NCBI RefSeq assembly: GCF_000003815.2
Contig: NC_049987.1
Location: 2,882,068 to 2,946,067, forward strand
DNA from: Branchiostoma floridae
Lineage: Eukaryota > Chordata > Leptocardii > Amphioxiformes > Branchiostomatidae
Length of the DNA stretch: 64,000 bases
Reading direction: 5' to 3'
Positions 1 through 11,939 of the stretch are shown piece by piece; position 1 is the first letter of the stretch, and each line of letters opens with the position of its first letter. Below the pieces are notes generated by a model, which ran no database searches, had not been told where the DNA came from, and worked only from the letters and a program-made list of their open reading frames with translations. A program made the position numbers and the translations under genes.

Positions 1-635
1 CTGGTAGCCGGTTAGCCAGGGTGTTCGTAATTTTCGATGTTGCCACCGTACAAAGAACGCTGCACAAATGATATCATCACACGAGTGATCACATATCGTG
101 CGTCTCACAAATGGTCTAAGTTGTAGATGGAGGTCCTGCATCGCTAACCTGAAAATTACAAGCGGATTCGACGGGCATCCGAAAAAGCTACAGTTCTACA
201 AAAAAGCTCAAGAACTCTTTCAATCTACAAGTTTAATGTCGCTCTCAGAACTTGGCATGGTGAGTTTCACCTAGTAGCAACTAGTGAATTATAGAAAGCC
301 TGTAGTTCGGTATAGCCAAACAGACCCCATCCCCCTATTGAATGGGCGATTGCTATGTGACCTGGCACAGACCCGGCTTTCCAACGGGGGTACTGGTTGA
401 ACGAACAACATGAGTTTGCATAAATATCATATTTATTTCACACCTCTTTTATACATGTACACTTACGTCAGTTAGTAACACAACCAAGACATGCCGACGA
501 TGGTATTATTTGTTATTTGCGCATTAAGTTTGATAAACAGTCCCTCCACTTAAAACGAGGACTATGGGAGAACGTTTGGATCTTAAGTGCCATTTACTCC
601 ACACATAGTTACTCATCTTCAACGTGACCCTTAGC
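1..635. other. No gene recognised
   Basis: I see no coding pattern, RNA gene or clear repeat here on either strand. It precedes the first recognisable block of the large duplication. Confidence 0.4.
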
Positions 636-1130
636 TCAGCATGGATGATTCCAACTCCATATAAGGATAAGCCCACTGGCACAGTACCTTATTAAATATA
701 GGCGTCGGATCGAATCATCAGTTGCAACGACTGCAGAGTTGTCATCTGCATACTGTGAAATATTAACCTCACGGCCACCAGGATAGCTGATGCCAAGAAT
801 TACAGCATCGGTCCTCACTGTGGAAGCAAATGGTTCCAAAGAAATATCGTAGAGCATGGGAGACATAGGGCATCCCTGCCGAACACACCGCGTGAAAAAC
901 TAAAAGGAGAGGACAGAGACCCATTACCAAACACAGCACTATTGATATTCCGGTACATGATCGAAATCCATCTGCGAAAGATTGGCAGTGTTTTCTGGAG
1001 AAAGCAGAATGTTAATTTTATTATAAAGGCCTTGGCCTGACTGGTCAAGAGAGATGATGGCACAGTGAAGATTCTTCCCGTTAACCTAAGCAATGATAAC
1101 ACGCAGCTCACGGATATTATTAACAATGAA
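636..1130 (-). pseudogene. Tx1-like LINE reverse transcriptase relic (palm), copy 1
   Basis: The minus strand encodes the palm of a non-LTR retrotransposon RT. A stretch reading MYRNINSAV then GNGSLSSPF leads to GCPMSPMLYDISLEPF and then to the catalytic box SQYADDNSAVVATDDSIRR near 700-760. YADD is the metal-binding motif C of RTs, and the order of the blocks (RNI..V..NG.LS..F, GCPMSP, YADD) is typical of the Tx1/L1 clade. The reading frame changes at least twice between about 1,126 and 866, so no RT can be made. The same piece recurs at 28,830-29,345. What is seen is the motif order; the Tx1 assignment is family knowledge recalled without a search. Confidence 0.7.
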
Positions 1131-1669
1131 TTGATCGACTAGATATGCCACGCGTCTGATCAGGACTGACAACATACGCGGCAACCGTCTCTGATCTATT
1201 GCTGACTTTTGTTAGCTCTTCCCGTATGTCATCTTTAGCGGGTTGTCCTACATGTAAAAAGTAAGCATGTCTCAGTAACAAGTGCTATTTCGATTAAAAA
1301 GGAGTTCTACAGTGCAACTTCTAGTCGGTTGTGCAGTATCCACAGATATCTAGATTAAAACATGTCACCCTCTCCAGCTTGAGTCTGCTATACCAGGACA
1401 AATTCAACTGTTGTTTCCGGCTTCTATATTGGCCTGATATGCATCCGGAACTCCTTGTATTTTTCCAAACCAATAGTACCTGGTCCACCGCTGTCCATCG
1501 ATACCATTGCCATTACTAGTTGCACACTCAGGTCGTCATTGGTTACCCCTTAAAGTGGTAAAGCCAATATGGCGCCACAGGAGGATATCGTGTGCAGTAT
1601 TGTGCTAGAGTGTTGACATTGACATGGTACAAAAGGAAATAACCAGAATAATTATTGTGGTAAGATTTG

Positions 1670-2420
1670 TAGTAATTAACAAAATTTTAGTCTTAAAACA
1701 ATGCACTTCATTCCGAAAAGTGGTAACGAGTCAAAGGGAATGAGAATGACACCTAGGTATAGATGCTGACTTGCAGTTGACTGGTTCATTGACAATTCAT
1801 TGTGTGCAAAAAATCTTGTGCATTTTGGGACTTGTGGATGTGTAAGATGGACATTTTTTTTTACATTGAAGTGCAGTTGCCATGTGTTTGACCATTTACA
1901 AAGATTGTCTAGATCAGTTTGAAGATAATAATTGGTCTTGATCAAAGTATATGGGGCGGTATTTGAGACTCAGCAAAGAGTCTGAGCTGAGATGGTTTTT
2001 TTTTGTTGATGTCATTAATGTAGATTATGAACAGCAGCGGCCCTAAGATCGTCCCCTGTGGGACTCTAGATCGTACAGTAACATTACTCAATTTTTCTCT
2101 ATCGACCACAACCTGTTGAGGACGGTTCAGTAGTCAGTTTTTGATCCTAGCAAATGTTCTCCTGATCCCATGGAAGTGCAATTTTTGTAGAAACCGGTGT
2201 TGAGGTATGCTATTGAAAGCTTTTGAGATCCAGGATGGTCATCTCTACTTGATGTCCTATGTAAAATGATGTTAGGCCGTGTAAAGTACTGATCAGTTGC
2301 GATTTGCAAGAGTATTTTGCCCTAAATACATGCCCGGTGGGGAGTAGACAAAATTCTTGTATCACAATGCAGCAACGTAATTACTGAAGTATGCCGGGTG
2401 AAATGTTCCTGTCATAGAAA
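1670..2420 (-). pseudogene. CR1/Jockey-like LINE reverse transcriptase relic
   Basis: On the minus strand a reading frame near 2,120-2,010 gives LNRPQQVVV, then SRVPQGTILGPLLF and YINDI, the signature of Jockey-superfamily RT between motifs A and C. Further down, LQTDLDNLCKWSNTWQLHFN followed by SQHLYLGV is the thumb entry. The motif C box expected as FADD reads FAES, and stops and a frameshift follow it, so this is dead. The corresponding part of copy 2 near 30,240 lacks most of this RT, so it is either a later insertion in copy 1 or a deletion in copy 2. Confidence 0.7.
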
Positions 2421-3165
2421 GGTGGCCCCGTCAATTCGCTGATCTTCCACGACCCTTTCTTCACTCACCGACTATTGCCGAAAACTCTGTCGGTACTTAC
2501 TCAGTGTCTTCAGGCTGCCTCATTCGACGGATTTTTATACAGCCGTTGGGTAGCTTGCTACATAACGCCAATTAAGATCCCTTCACTGGTGCTCAGCTTA
2601 GCTGTAAGGTCCCCTTCGTCAATGCGTTTTGCACGCTTATCTGTGAAAGGATTGATGATTAATTGGAGTGAAACAAAAATGGCAGTGATTCCTTTATCCC
2701 GTTTAGAGTCATTTCAGTACGAGCGACTTTTACTTTTTTTGCAATTGTCTTTAATTTCGTTGTGGTGTTATTTATTTTTTAGATATTGAGCCATGCCATT
2801 ACAGCCACCTTGTAGTCTCTAAGATCTCTTCGACACATGAATTAGGTCTGTTTACTTATTATTGTTGAAGTAAAAGTCTGTTACGGGCCGAAGTTATGTA
2901 TTTCTAGGTCATCCAAGGTGGCTCATATCCTCTGATTCGTAAGTTACCAAAGGAACATACTTTTACCTATAGTGGTCAGTTTCGATTGCGAGTTGTAATG
3001 CCATGAGTCGCAACTCCTCCTGTCAGTTAGGAAACTATTAATGTGGAGATCCCAAGCAAGTGAGTGAGTGAGTGGTCAGTATTGTTTGGAAACAACTTAG
3101 TGCTTCATTAACGTTGGAGTATTTCGGTACTTTTGCCCGTGGTGCACTCTGCAGCTCTTCCTGAA
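2421..3165. other. No gene recognised
   Basis: The first 300 bases (to about 2,720) match 31,580-31,850 of copy 2. I see no motif in the open frames on either strand. The remainder up to the pogo-like relic shows nothing I can name. Confidence 0.4.
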
Positions 3166-3189
3166 AGGCCGCTTGTCGAACTGTCGGCA

Positions 3190-3560
3190 CTCCCGTCTGG
3201 TCCCAGTTCACGATCATCTAATCTGGGATGTTGTGTTCACGGACCGCATCCTGGATTCTAGTGTTGAACCCGGTTTTGCTTTCTTCATAGGCCGTCGGCA
3301 GCTTCATGGCGGCTTTCGTCTCCTTCCTCTCGAAGTAGTTCATGCGATTGAGAAAAGAGTTCAGCCACTCTTTCGTTATTTCGACAGGCACGCCAAACTC
3401 TGACAGCGGACTTCTGTCCTTCTACAATACGATACCCTTGGCAGCCGATATTAACAAAAGACGATGGCTCACGTCCCGGTTCTCCCTGGTGTTCGGAACA
3501 AATTTTTATACTTTTAGCGTAGAGGAGGTCCCCCAACTTCAGCGGTCTTCCCACGTTCTT
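3190..3560 (-). pseudogene. Pogo-like DDE transposase relic, copy A
   Basis: Reading the minus strand, GRPLKLGDLLYAK (an AT-hook-like GRP motif) is followed by HRLLLISAAKGIVL, then LSEFGVPVEITKEWLNSFL, LPTAYEESKTGFN, VREHNIP and finally NWDQTGV near 3,210. This order is that of the pogo/Tigger-type DDE_1 family, where a CENP-B-like helix-turn-helix precedes a catalytic domain opening with N-W-D-Q-T. The first catalytic Asp is visible. The frame shifts several times and the rest of the DDE domain is missing. Related fragments lie at 32,230-32,680 and 22,480-22,782. Confidence 0.65.
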
Positions 3561-3840
3561 CCCCGGAAAACTTAGGATGACGTTGGTGCCCTGTCGCTTG
3601 ACTTATTTGTCATAGCTTCTTGATGGAGCGGCCGGTACCCTCGCTAACCTGCTTCCCCACTTCTTTAGACATCCGCTATTTGCTGGGGGTAATGTCAATG
3701 GCAATCTTCGCTCGCCTCGGGGTATAGCTGCCACGTTTCCTCTCGCAGCTGAGAGCTGCTTTCATCATTCAAGACAGTGAAAATAAAAGCTAAAATTAAT
3801 GTGACTAGTGTTTGTACGTTGTACAGTCGATCCATCCTCA

Positions 3841-4220
3841 TCACTTGGTCCGCCTTTTCAGGTAACATCTTGCTCTCCTCTCCTTCCTCCTGTTCCTTGT
3901 TTGCTGGACTTTCTTGTTCATGTTGGAGAAATGTTGGGTGAAGTCGTACCACATGTCCAGGGAGGGAGTCATGACCTTTTTGCAATTATTTCGCCAATAT
4001 ACATCCAAGACCTGCTCGCTGGCATAGGGACCTCTTCTCGAATACATTGTTGAAAGTCCTCCCCGAGGAATTTGTGTACCTGCTTGATCGTGGTGGACCT
4101 GAAGTGGCGCATTACTGGGCCAGCAGGATGGAACGGGGCATCATGGAGAATCACGTAGTCTACTCCCACGTGCTAGTGGATGCCATACTCGGACGCAAGA
4201 AAATCACACACGCTCTCACC
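3841..4220 (-). pseudogene. Unrecognised coding-like fragment
   Basis: Two minus-strand frames join across one frameshift near 4,010. The first reads VDYVILHDAPFHPAGPVMRH and continues to FLGEDFQQCIREEVPMPAS. The second continues with EQVLDVYWRNNCKKVMTPSL and ends in a basic tail (NRRKERRARCYLKRRTK). The composition is protein-like, with a Trp/Tyr-rich core and a basic end. I do not recognise the family. It lies between the four-exon gene and the pogo-like domain, and copy 2 lacks it, so it belongs either to a longer intron in copy A or to a separate insertion of about 1.4 kb. Confidence 0.35.
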
Positions 4221-5195
4221 TTATGCCTGTGCCTCTTCGGGATGATTTTTCAACAGTGCCACAGTAACCCTTCTTCTTTCCCGGGAGAGAAGTTTCGCCC
4301 CTTTTGATAGCTTGTTCTTACAGCCTTGGATTTTGCTTGATCCTGCTTTATTATTGGCAAGAGTGGCAAGACAAAGATAACATAATGTGGCCCTGTGTTC
4401 CAAGGCTTGCAGATGACGTGGTGATACGTTTGAAAGTTGCAAAATTTACGCTCCTCATTTTCAGCCATGAGGAAGTTGTTTGCAGCAGTGTTGTAGGTAA
4501 ACAGGTGTGTGGTCTCTAAAAGAGTGTATTTACAGTCCCCAGAGCCTTCGGTCGATATATTGTGGAGTTTCCAGGAAATAATTGCTTCAACATGAGATGG
4601 AGTAGGTAGATATCATTTGACGTGTGGTGTATGCTTACCATGTTGCGGTCGTCTGCAGCCGAATAGCAGAGTCTATGCTCCTTGCTAGGATGTACAACAG
4701 CTGCATAACTTCATAGATTGCCTACTGTTGTTTCTTCAAATTTGTTACTAGCAAAGATAGCAAAATGCATGTCAGATGTTCTTCATCCGTTCTTCCATAA
4801 CACTGTCTATGATCTTCAGTACTCGATTATGGCGCCATGTATACCGCCCTCTGGTAAGAGCTACCTGGCAACTTGTCAGAATGTGGCTCAAGTTTCCTCT
4901 TTTCCTACAGAACTCTTAACTATAAAATGAATATAACTTGAACATACCTAAAAAAAAAACAACGCCGACTTTCTCCGCCGGTTTCACAGTACCTCGGAAT
5001 GTCACTAGGTCGACGCTCTTGTGGTATAGTACATGCACGTAAGAAAACACGTTAAACTACTGTTAAAAGCCATTATGAATATTTTCGCCAAGACAAAATT
5101 ATTTTTTCTTTTGAATGTCGTTTTGTCCTTTGGTTCGTAAATGTCTGAATGCAGCCATGGTCGATAACGGATAGGCTACGATCCACCACACTTAC
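4221..5195. other. No gene recognised; part of copy-1-specific insertion
   Basis: Most of this stretch (to about 5,030) has no counterpart in copy 2, where the terminal exon of the four-exon gene is followed almost directly by the transposase domain. No motif is seen in its short open frames. Confidence 0.35.
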
Positions 5196-6548
5196 CTCCA
5201 GCTCACCAATTGCGGCATGCTGCCTCCCCTCCGCCGTGACTTCGGTCAGGGTTATAAAGACTGAATGAGAGAGTTTATCGATAAGTAAAGGCATGACGTA
5301 AGATGTGTGCTTTATACAGATATGTACAGATATTTTATTCTATATCATTATGTATGTACTCGTCGTTCTACTGGTCTGTATTTTCTGATGCGTTTTCCAA
5401 ATACTATAACCCAAATGTACTTGCAAACGTGATAAACTTTTAATTACCACTGCCTCGACTCCTGGAGATTACTCTCCCCTTCCTTAGGACCTCGCCAATG
5501 TGGCCTTTGACTACAAACAGGGCCTGCTGCCACTGTTTTGCAGCCTTTATTCGCTGAGACCTACGGACGTGAAATGGTAAAGATATGAGTCTTCAAGTTG
5601 GTTGGTGTGATGGTTTGCGACTATCATTGTTGTTTCATCATTTATCATCAGCATGTCTCTTGAATACCTTTCAGGAACTAATACTAGACGAAAACATAAC
5701 ATTACTATTTAATATAAGCAATGGATACTTATGATGTTTATGAGTCCTTTATTCTTGGTATTCTGACTTCTTAAAATAAGTAATGAAGTTAGGTGCTGCG
5801 ACTCTATTCTTTGTATATGCTGATAAATACGAATATAAAACATTTCAGTGTTGTGCATGTATTATCAAAAGTACAAATTAAAAACACATTAGATAAGATC
5901 AGCGGTTAGCATTCCGAACAAGTAACATAAACCTATTTATTACCCAATTATTTGCTTAGATTTCATTACTTACCTCATCAAAGGCCTTGTGGAAGGGCCT
6001 TCCCTCGTCGTTCTGTACACCATATTTCCTTAGAGCATATCTGACTTCCTGCTGTACAAACATGGGTATGTACATATATTTTGATTCATCGTTGCTTAGT
6101 ACCTTGTAATTTTTCCTTTTACCAGTGGATGTTGACGGCATTAGAAAATAGACCATCTGTTCCCTCCAACAGTGTGCACATGTGGCTAAGATATCCAACA
6201 AAAATCCTTACAGTGCGACGTGGAAATCCTGTTAACATTTCAGTTAAATGTTGAATGATATGTGTTTCTTTGTGTTTCCAAACTAATTGTCGACTATTCA
6301 AAACTTTGCATGCAAGAGATAAAAATAGACGAAAACTGAAGTCATGACACCCTCGTTCTGATTCAACGAAAATCAATACAATTCAACGTACAAAATCATG
6401 TAAACATTTCACTACAATTTTGAATATCATGTTTTCTTTGTGTTGAAAACTGGGATATACTTACACAGTACTTGAGCCTGTCAGGCTGTCTTCGGCCCGT
6501 TGCAGCCAGATGAGTGTCCAATTCGGGTGGGTGCCTTTTGGCGGCCAT
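5196..6548 (-). CDS. Unrecognised four-exon gene, frame intact (copy A)
   Basis: The start ATG lies at 6,548-6,546 in a good context (gccATGG). Exon 1 is 6,465-6,548 (28 codons, MAAKRHPPELDTHL to DRLKYC) and ends at gtaagt. Exon 2 ends at 5,974 (KAFDE|gtaagt); its shortest form begins after tttgtacag with QEVRYALRKYG. Exon 3 is 5,448-5,532 and contains KGHIGEVLRKGRVISRSRGS. Exon 4 is 5,196-5,260 and ends IGELE|gtaagt. Phases agree at all junctions (0, 0, 1), giving an open frame. Copy 2 has the same exons, and their differences are concentrated at third codon positions, as expected after selection on protein. I cannot name the family. It may be an accessory gene of the pogo-like element or the N-terminal part of its transposase. 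Downstream exons are not resolved. Confidence 0.55.
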
Positions 6549-6589
6549 GGCGACTACTCAATACTGACTAAACAAAAATACGGTTAGCA

Positions 6590-7560
6590 ATATTGATGCA
6601 AACTAAAATCTAACAGAGAATCGGTCGTGTATGCATCCCCCCCATTTGCATCTTTTGTTCATAGTTTTGCCTTCCGCAACCTGCATTGCCTTATAGTATC
6701 CGGTACTTCTTACCCCGTTTCCTGTGGTAGGTCTCATCATCAGTTGCTTCAAGTGCTGCTTCCGCAGGACTGCCATTGGCATGTAAGGCTCCCAGGTACT
6801 CGTTCACACGATTGATGGCGGTGGCTTACCTGACTGAGTGTGCTAAGCCAGCGGCAACAGCCTTAATCACACCGTTGAGAAAACGGCTCGCTTATATTAG
6901 TTGTCATCAGTTTCCTCTCACGTTTCACTGCGTCTGGGTAGAGACGGCAGATGACCAGGTCTTGTAGCGTCACGCGGTCATTCTGCGACAGTGCAAAGTT
7001 TTCAACGCCCCTAGGCCTAATCTCAGATGTGGCGCGGTTGTCTTGGCTCTGGGCTGGGCACTAAAAGGTGGGTGTACATCTTGGATGTTCCTTTGCAACA
7101 CATTCCACTAGAGTCAGGCAAAAGTGTTTTCGTCATCATAGAAGTCATTGTCGCGATCTGGATATTGTCTACAGGGCATTATTATATGTCTCTACAATAT
7201 AGTAACCAACTTTCCGGCTTGGTCTTTTCCTTGTGTCTTGAGTTTCACTTCCACCTTGGAATACATCTAGTTCATTGTTAAAAACCATATTACGGTGGTT
7301 TTTCTTGTGTTGCAGCTAGCCCTGCGTTACGGAGCGCTTCGTTGGTTCCTCTGAACATTCTGCCGTCATTATCTGTCGAAAGGGTCTCCATCGCCAAACC
7401 ACTTCTAGCGGACAGTCTTCGCATTTTCCTTAGCCATGACCGTTCCAGAGTTTACCATCTTTATCTGTCGATCAAACGTCCGTGTGCAATTTACATGACG
7501 CTCGGAGCAGGTAGGCAGTCCTTGCCGTCGAAGCTCCTCACATCCAGCACCAAGATGACT
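6590..7560 (-). pseudogene. Unrecognised ORF relic, copy A (broken)
   Basis: This is the counterpart of the 209-codon open frame at 35,339-35,968, here broken by stops and frameshifts. Recognisable matching peptides on the minus strand are SPDSIEMYCKGTSKMYTHLL near 7,100 and VIKAVAAG near 6,865. Nearer the four-exon gene, INRVNEYLGALHANGSPAEA is followed by a basic stretch (YHRKRGKKYR). No known domain is recognised. It lies just upstream of the four-exon gene on the same strand, so it may be an earlier gene of the same unit. Confidence 0.4.
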
Positions 7561-7569
7561 TTGTTCTCA

Positions 7570-8190
7570 GATCCCCATTCCCGTGTCCGACTCGATGAGA
7601 GGGCATTCGGCTTGCGTCCCTGGCTGTCCCTAACAAACAAAAAACAAAAGAATAAAACGTCTAAAACAGATCAAAGGTCCCACCTACCAAAACCCTACGT
7701 TGGCAATTAGCTGCCTGGGCTGTTGCACCGCACTGGACCGCCGGGCGGTTGGACTGCCTGAGATCTTACTGATCATCAGCAACACAATTTTGTTACAATT
7801 GATCGTCGGAGCAGTGTTACAGTGTGTTTAAGAAATATTATATCCCTAGTATCGATACTAGTAAGCCGATGTTCTATAAATTATATACGCTAGAGGGACG
7901 TAACAAGAGCTTAATGAGCTAATGGCCAGTTTTACTACTATTCGTATGTGGTAAAACCCATTGGTGCACGTTTCTGCCTCTTGCTAACGCGGGCGTATCG
8001 ATGAGATCTCATTCTTTCACATACTAACTTATACACGGTTGAATAAGAGTAAGTGGGTCCTGAACTGCATGTCACGATTTATATACAACCTAGCTTTACT
8101 AATGAAAATCTCAGAATGGTTTGGACAATGTTTTCGGTTATTGTAATGTTTTAAAAAATGATAGCTAAAATAAAACAGTCAATATATTAT
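7570..8190. other. No gene recognised
   Basis: No coding pattern was found. The last 100 bases or so match 39,840-39,920 in copy 2, where a 3.2-kb block of copy-2-specific insertions begins. Confidence 0.4.
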
Positions 8191-8199
8191 TAATCATAC

Positions 8200-8570
8200 A
8201 TACCTCCATCGAAGTCCTTGTGCTTGTTGTACGGTTATCTTTGGTGGCTTCTTCTTGCTTAGTGACATTGGATTACTAGCATTGTTAGGGTCAAAGACAG
8301 CAGCATTCTCCTATCTTCCAACTCAGCGTCCTCTGTCCGCAAGAGAGTTTCCAAAGGCACAAACTGGTTACCCCAAATCTTCTTATTGACCTCTAAAGGA
8401 ATAGAGGGAAGGATGCTGCTTGTTTCGTCCCTATTACTAGACACTTCTACAGAACCATTAGGTATGCCCAATTGTAAGGACATGGCATCACACCTTGAAC
8501 CTGCAGACCTCCCCCAGTACCTTGACCCATGACGCCTGCTGCTCCGGCCTAGCTGGTTCCTATACAATCC
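8200..8570 (-). pseudogene. N-terminal region of a tyrosine-recombinase element (relic)
   Basis: On the minus strand SSILPSIPLEVNKKIWGNQF is followed by VPLETLL, and after one frameshift by VFDPNNASNPMSLSKKKPPK. This pattern (P.VNKKIW..QFV.L..LL, then a short Lys/Pro run) resembles the segment ahead of the recombinase domain in Crypton/DIRS-like proteins of invertebrates, from memory. The last bases before gtatgt at 8,200 match the end of the NRF-1-like exon of copy 2, so two elements seem to be fused here. It lies 3' of the recombinase relic at 9.5-10 kb, which is the wrong order for one gene. Confidence 0.4.
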
Positions 8571-8579
8571 TATACAATT

Positions 8580-9465
8580 ACTTTACATTACATTGTGCCC
8601 GATACAATTGTGACATAAATTTTAACTTCAGTATCGCTGTACACTTGACATGTATTCCTCTTCCCCAAGCAAACACATGGTCTTGATGGGGCGTCCCCAG
8701 GCATTAATCCCCTCCCTATACTCTTTCCATATTTGCTTTTCTATGATAGCACATCTCAACGTACATACTGGTTTCTTCAGTTTTCCCTGCTAGTTTCTCG
8801 AAATGATTTCTGACAAATTGAACATTTGGTTTGCACACTGAGCCGCAAAATGTCCGAAGTTATTGTCAACTGACAATTGTTGATAGGTCACTGTAAAATG
8901 TTGATGTGTCATTTCTTGCACCGATCGAGTATGGCGGCTATGGCATCAGCCACTCACACGTTTTAAGCTCGTCTTATCCTTTGCGGTGGATAAATGACAT
9001 GTGTTTGATCCGATGCACTGGGGATGTCCATTTCTTGCAGCAAGGCCTTAATGGCTTATTGGTTCTTTTGTAGCTGATGTTTGTCTATGGCTCGTAGTCG
9101 CATAGCGTTGGAAATTTCTGTGCTGATTATAATTTGTTTATCTCTACGTAGTCATGTGTGAAGGTCGGTGAAGTTAAAGTTGAAAACTGCTGTCGGTCAC
9201 AAGAGACTGGTGTTGTAAACTGGACTAAGTAGTGACACTGTTTTCCGGGGCAGAAGTCATGGGATGTGAGCCGTATACATCCCAAACCTTGTATTCATAT
9301 CCCGCCCAATTGAAGGCGGTACGGTCATGTTTTTTATAGAGAAGGAAAGGAAGATATAAGAGGAATATTAGTTTTGAATCGTGTAAATCTTTATGTTCTA
9401 ATCATTAAAAAAAACTTTCTACATAACCCCTACCCAGCGCTCCCTCTCGATGAGTTCATACACTT
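8580..9465. repeat. Duplicated non-coding block
   Basis: Parts of this stretch (8,640-8,950 and 8,960-9,120) align with 41,640-42,250 of copy 2. I see no coding pattern and no element ends. Confidence 0.45.
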
Positions 9466-9469
9466 CACA

Positions 9470-10030
9470 CTCACACGATGAAACGCCAACACAAGTGTTA
9501 GGATGGGCGCGAGTGCGTTGACACCTCATCGCGTCGAATGATGAAATCACGGAAAGTTTATCACAAGATCAAATGCCTGCTGCCATTGCGTTGCCAATTC
9601 GTCTTTCAACACGACCATCACATGGCTATATTTTGCAATATCCATGTTTTAACAGTCTACTTGGAATGCCTGCATTAGCTGTCGCTGTATCTCTATCTAA
9701 TCTGAGATAATGGCAATGCAGAAAACATCAACAACTGTCTTATCACTATTAGCTTAAGCATGTCTACATGTCTATAGCTAGTACTAACTAACTCTATATC
9801 TTAAACTCTCGTATAGCTAAGACTCACTGACTTTCTTAGCCTGAAGCCTGCTTTAGTCGCAGTTATACCCCTGAAAAGGAGTTCATCAGATAAGAGATCT
9901 GTATTTGCTATTTTACCGTTTTTCTCTATCATTTAAACTTGACATGTTTCTTTTCCTGTTCACGCAATCGGAATCTAGCTGCCATCTCTATATTGATCTG
10001 TCTTGATAGATTCTAAAAATAAACTCACAT
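9470..10030 (-). pseudogene. Tyrosine recombinase relic, copy 1
   Basis: Minus-strand frames carry the family pattern of Crypton/DIRS-like tyrosine recombinases. TGKET near 9,950 is followed by SDELLFRGITATKAGFRL and SLSYTRV, then ATANAGIPSRLLKHG near 9,655. Stops interrupt the frame (for example before MIEKN), and the segment that should hold the catalytic Tyr is lost. The copy at 42,290-42,690 is better preserved and supports the identification. Confidence 0.6.
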
Positions 10031-10179
10031 ACTTATCAGAAAAAGATATGTCATTACATTCAAAGTTTTGCACTCTGTTGTACCTCAGAACACCTGCGCA
10101 AGAGATCAAAATTATAGTACCTTAATCTGTTGATATTGCGTGTTTCTGCACAAGTATGGACAAAACGTTACTTCTTTCT

Positions 10180-11600
10180 TCACTACAAGTTTACCTAAAG
10201 TCCGCTTTGTAGCATTTAACACACAAGTTCATCATACGCAAATAACTATCATAACTGAATCATATTATGTGTAGATTAACACCAAAACTTCTCAAGAGGT
10301 GCTCGGTGTTTGTTATCCTATTTTTTTTTGCAGAGGCATGCTCACTTTCGTTAACATCATTGGCTGTGGTCAGTCGGCCTTTGACAAAACATGAAAGATT
10401 TCTCCTAAGTCAGTACGTATTTTTGTTATTCATGTAAAATCTTGCTTAGCCTAGTTTACAGTGCAGCCACACAGTTGTCATACTCTTAAATGAGTTTTTC
10501 CGTGGGTCCATCATCAGATTTGCCTTCAGCTTGTCGACACGCTGAACAGTTTGCCACTTGGGTTAATCTCTGAAACAATAATAATGTTAGAAACAGCTCC
10601 TCGGTAAAATGTTTAACAATATTCAATATCATTTGGACAATTTTGCGAAGATTGTATTTTTGCATGAGCAGTATGTTGGAACAGCCGCGCGCTCTCTTTG
10701 GTCAAATCACTAATAATCATTTTGTCATTGGTCAAATTGGTAATTGTGATTAACAGCCTGGATAGGCCTACCAGACGCCCGCTGGTGTGTTGACATCTGC
10801 CACGGTTCTGCATCACTGTCCTTGGTAAAATGTTGTCCCGCTGCGACAAAAAATAGGACCCATTTCTAAACGATACTAATTATGGTAAACAAGCTAACGA
10901 TTTCGTTTCTGCTCGCAGACGCTTTCTGCAGTTAGTATTTGATTGCTACGTATCATTTTTGATTTGGATTCAATAGGAAAACTGGCAAAATTCTATGCGG
11001 ATGAATACAACGGCAAGCCTTAGTAGTGTGGGGTGTGCAATAGTATATAGGTTGCACGTTGGGGTGTGAGGTTGTTGTGCAAGCTGGTTTTGTGTCCGTC
11101 TTTGTGTTCTGTTTTTGTCCTGCAAGCGCATTATCCGTTCAAGCTGATTCCTCCTGCGTGTGCTTATAAGTCGCTGATAAATTCCTTTTTGAAGTTAAAA
11201 TAATACTTTAGGGCTACGTTTAAATTCCAAGCTCAATTAGGCCTTATCAAACTTCCCGGCCCCCCTCCCCACATTTTAATTTCTCTCGACCACAGCTGTC
11301 TGAGGATGTAAACGATGCTAACCCAGCGTGTTCCTAGGACTACCTCTCATCTTGTATTGATCGCTAATAGCACAGCTGTTGAGTGTTTGTTGGGTTGATG
11401 TTCTGGTACAACGTGTCCGACAAATGCTGCTACCTGGTCTAAGTCGGCGAAAAGTGTGCCTGCCTATCTCTTGGACATTTATTCAGCAGTTTAATGGTTA
11501 TTTTGATTCTGTGTCAGAAACTTATGTAGTTTTATATACTCATTGTACTCTACATATATAGTACATGTGTGTAGCTGTGGTGTACGTGATGTTTCATATT
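10180..11600. repeat. Well-conserved duplicated block without a gene
   Basis: This aligns almost continuously with 42,725-44,290. Some of the closest similarity of the window is here, for example around 10,740-10,900, where about one base in ten differs. The ORFs differ between copies and no motif is shared, so I read it as non-coding. Confidence 0.5.
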
Positions 11601-11939
11601 AATGCCAGCTTATCCTAACCCTATATCAGTACCGTTGTTGGAAAGTCCGGAATTTTTACAAGCTCTTTGACATGTGATAGGAAAATTTTGTCTTCATATT
11701 CCGTTGTTATTTTTCCATGCCACTGTAGAAAACAGTGGTTTTCCGAACTATAATCCTTTTCGAATGTTTGTCACATTGTTGCCTCTCTTATCTGCTGCTA
11801 ATTTCCCCAATGATTTTCTCACAAATGATTTGGGTGTAAGCTTTTGGTACAGTGTCTCTAATGGTCACGTTGCCTTTGCTGGTGAGGAATACGCCTTTAT
11901 GAAATTATTAGCCTGGATTCAACTGACAACGCTTGTGCT

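Noticed and set aside
6549-6600. RAG-like or ProtoRAG transposon at the four-exon gene
   Set aside because: No RAG1 or RAG2 motif, no recombination-signal-like ends; the neighbouring transposase is pogo-like.
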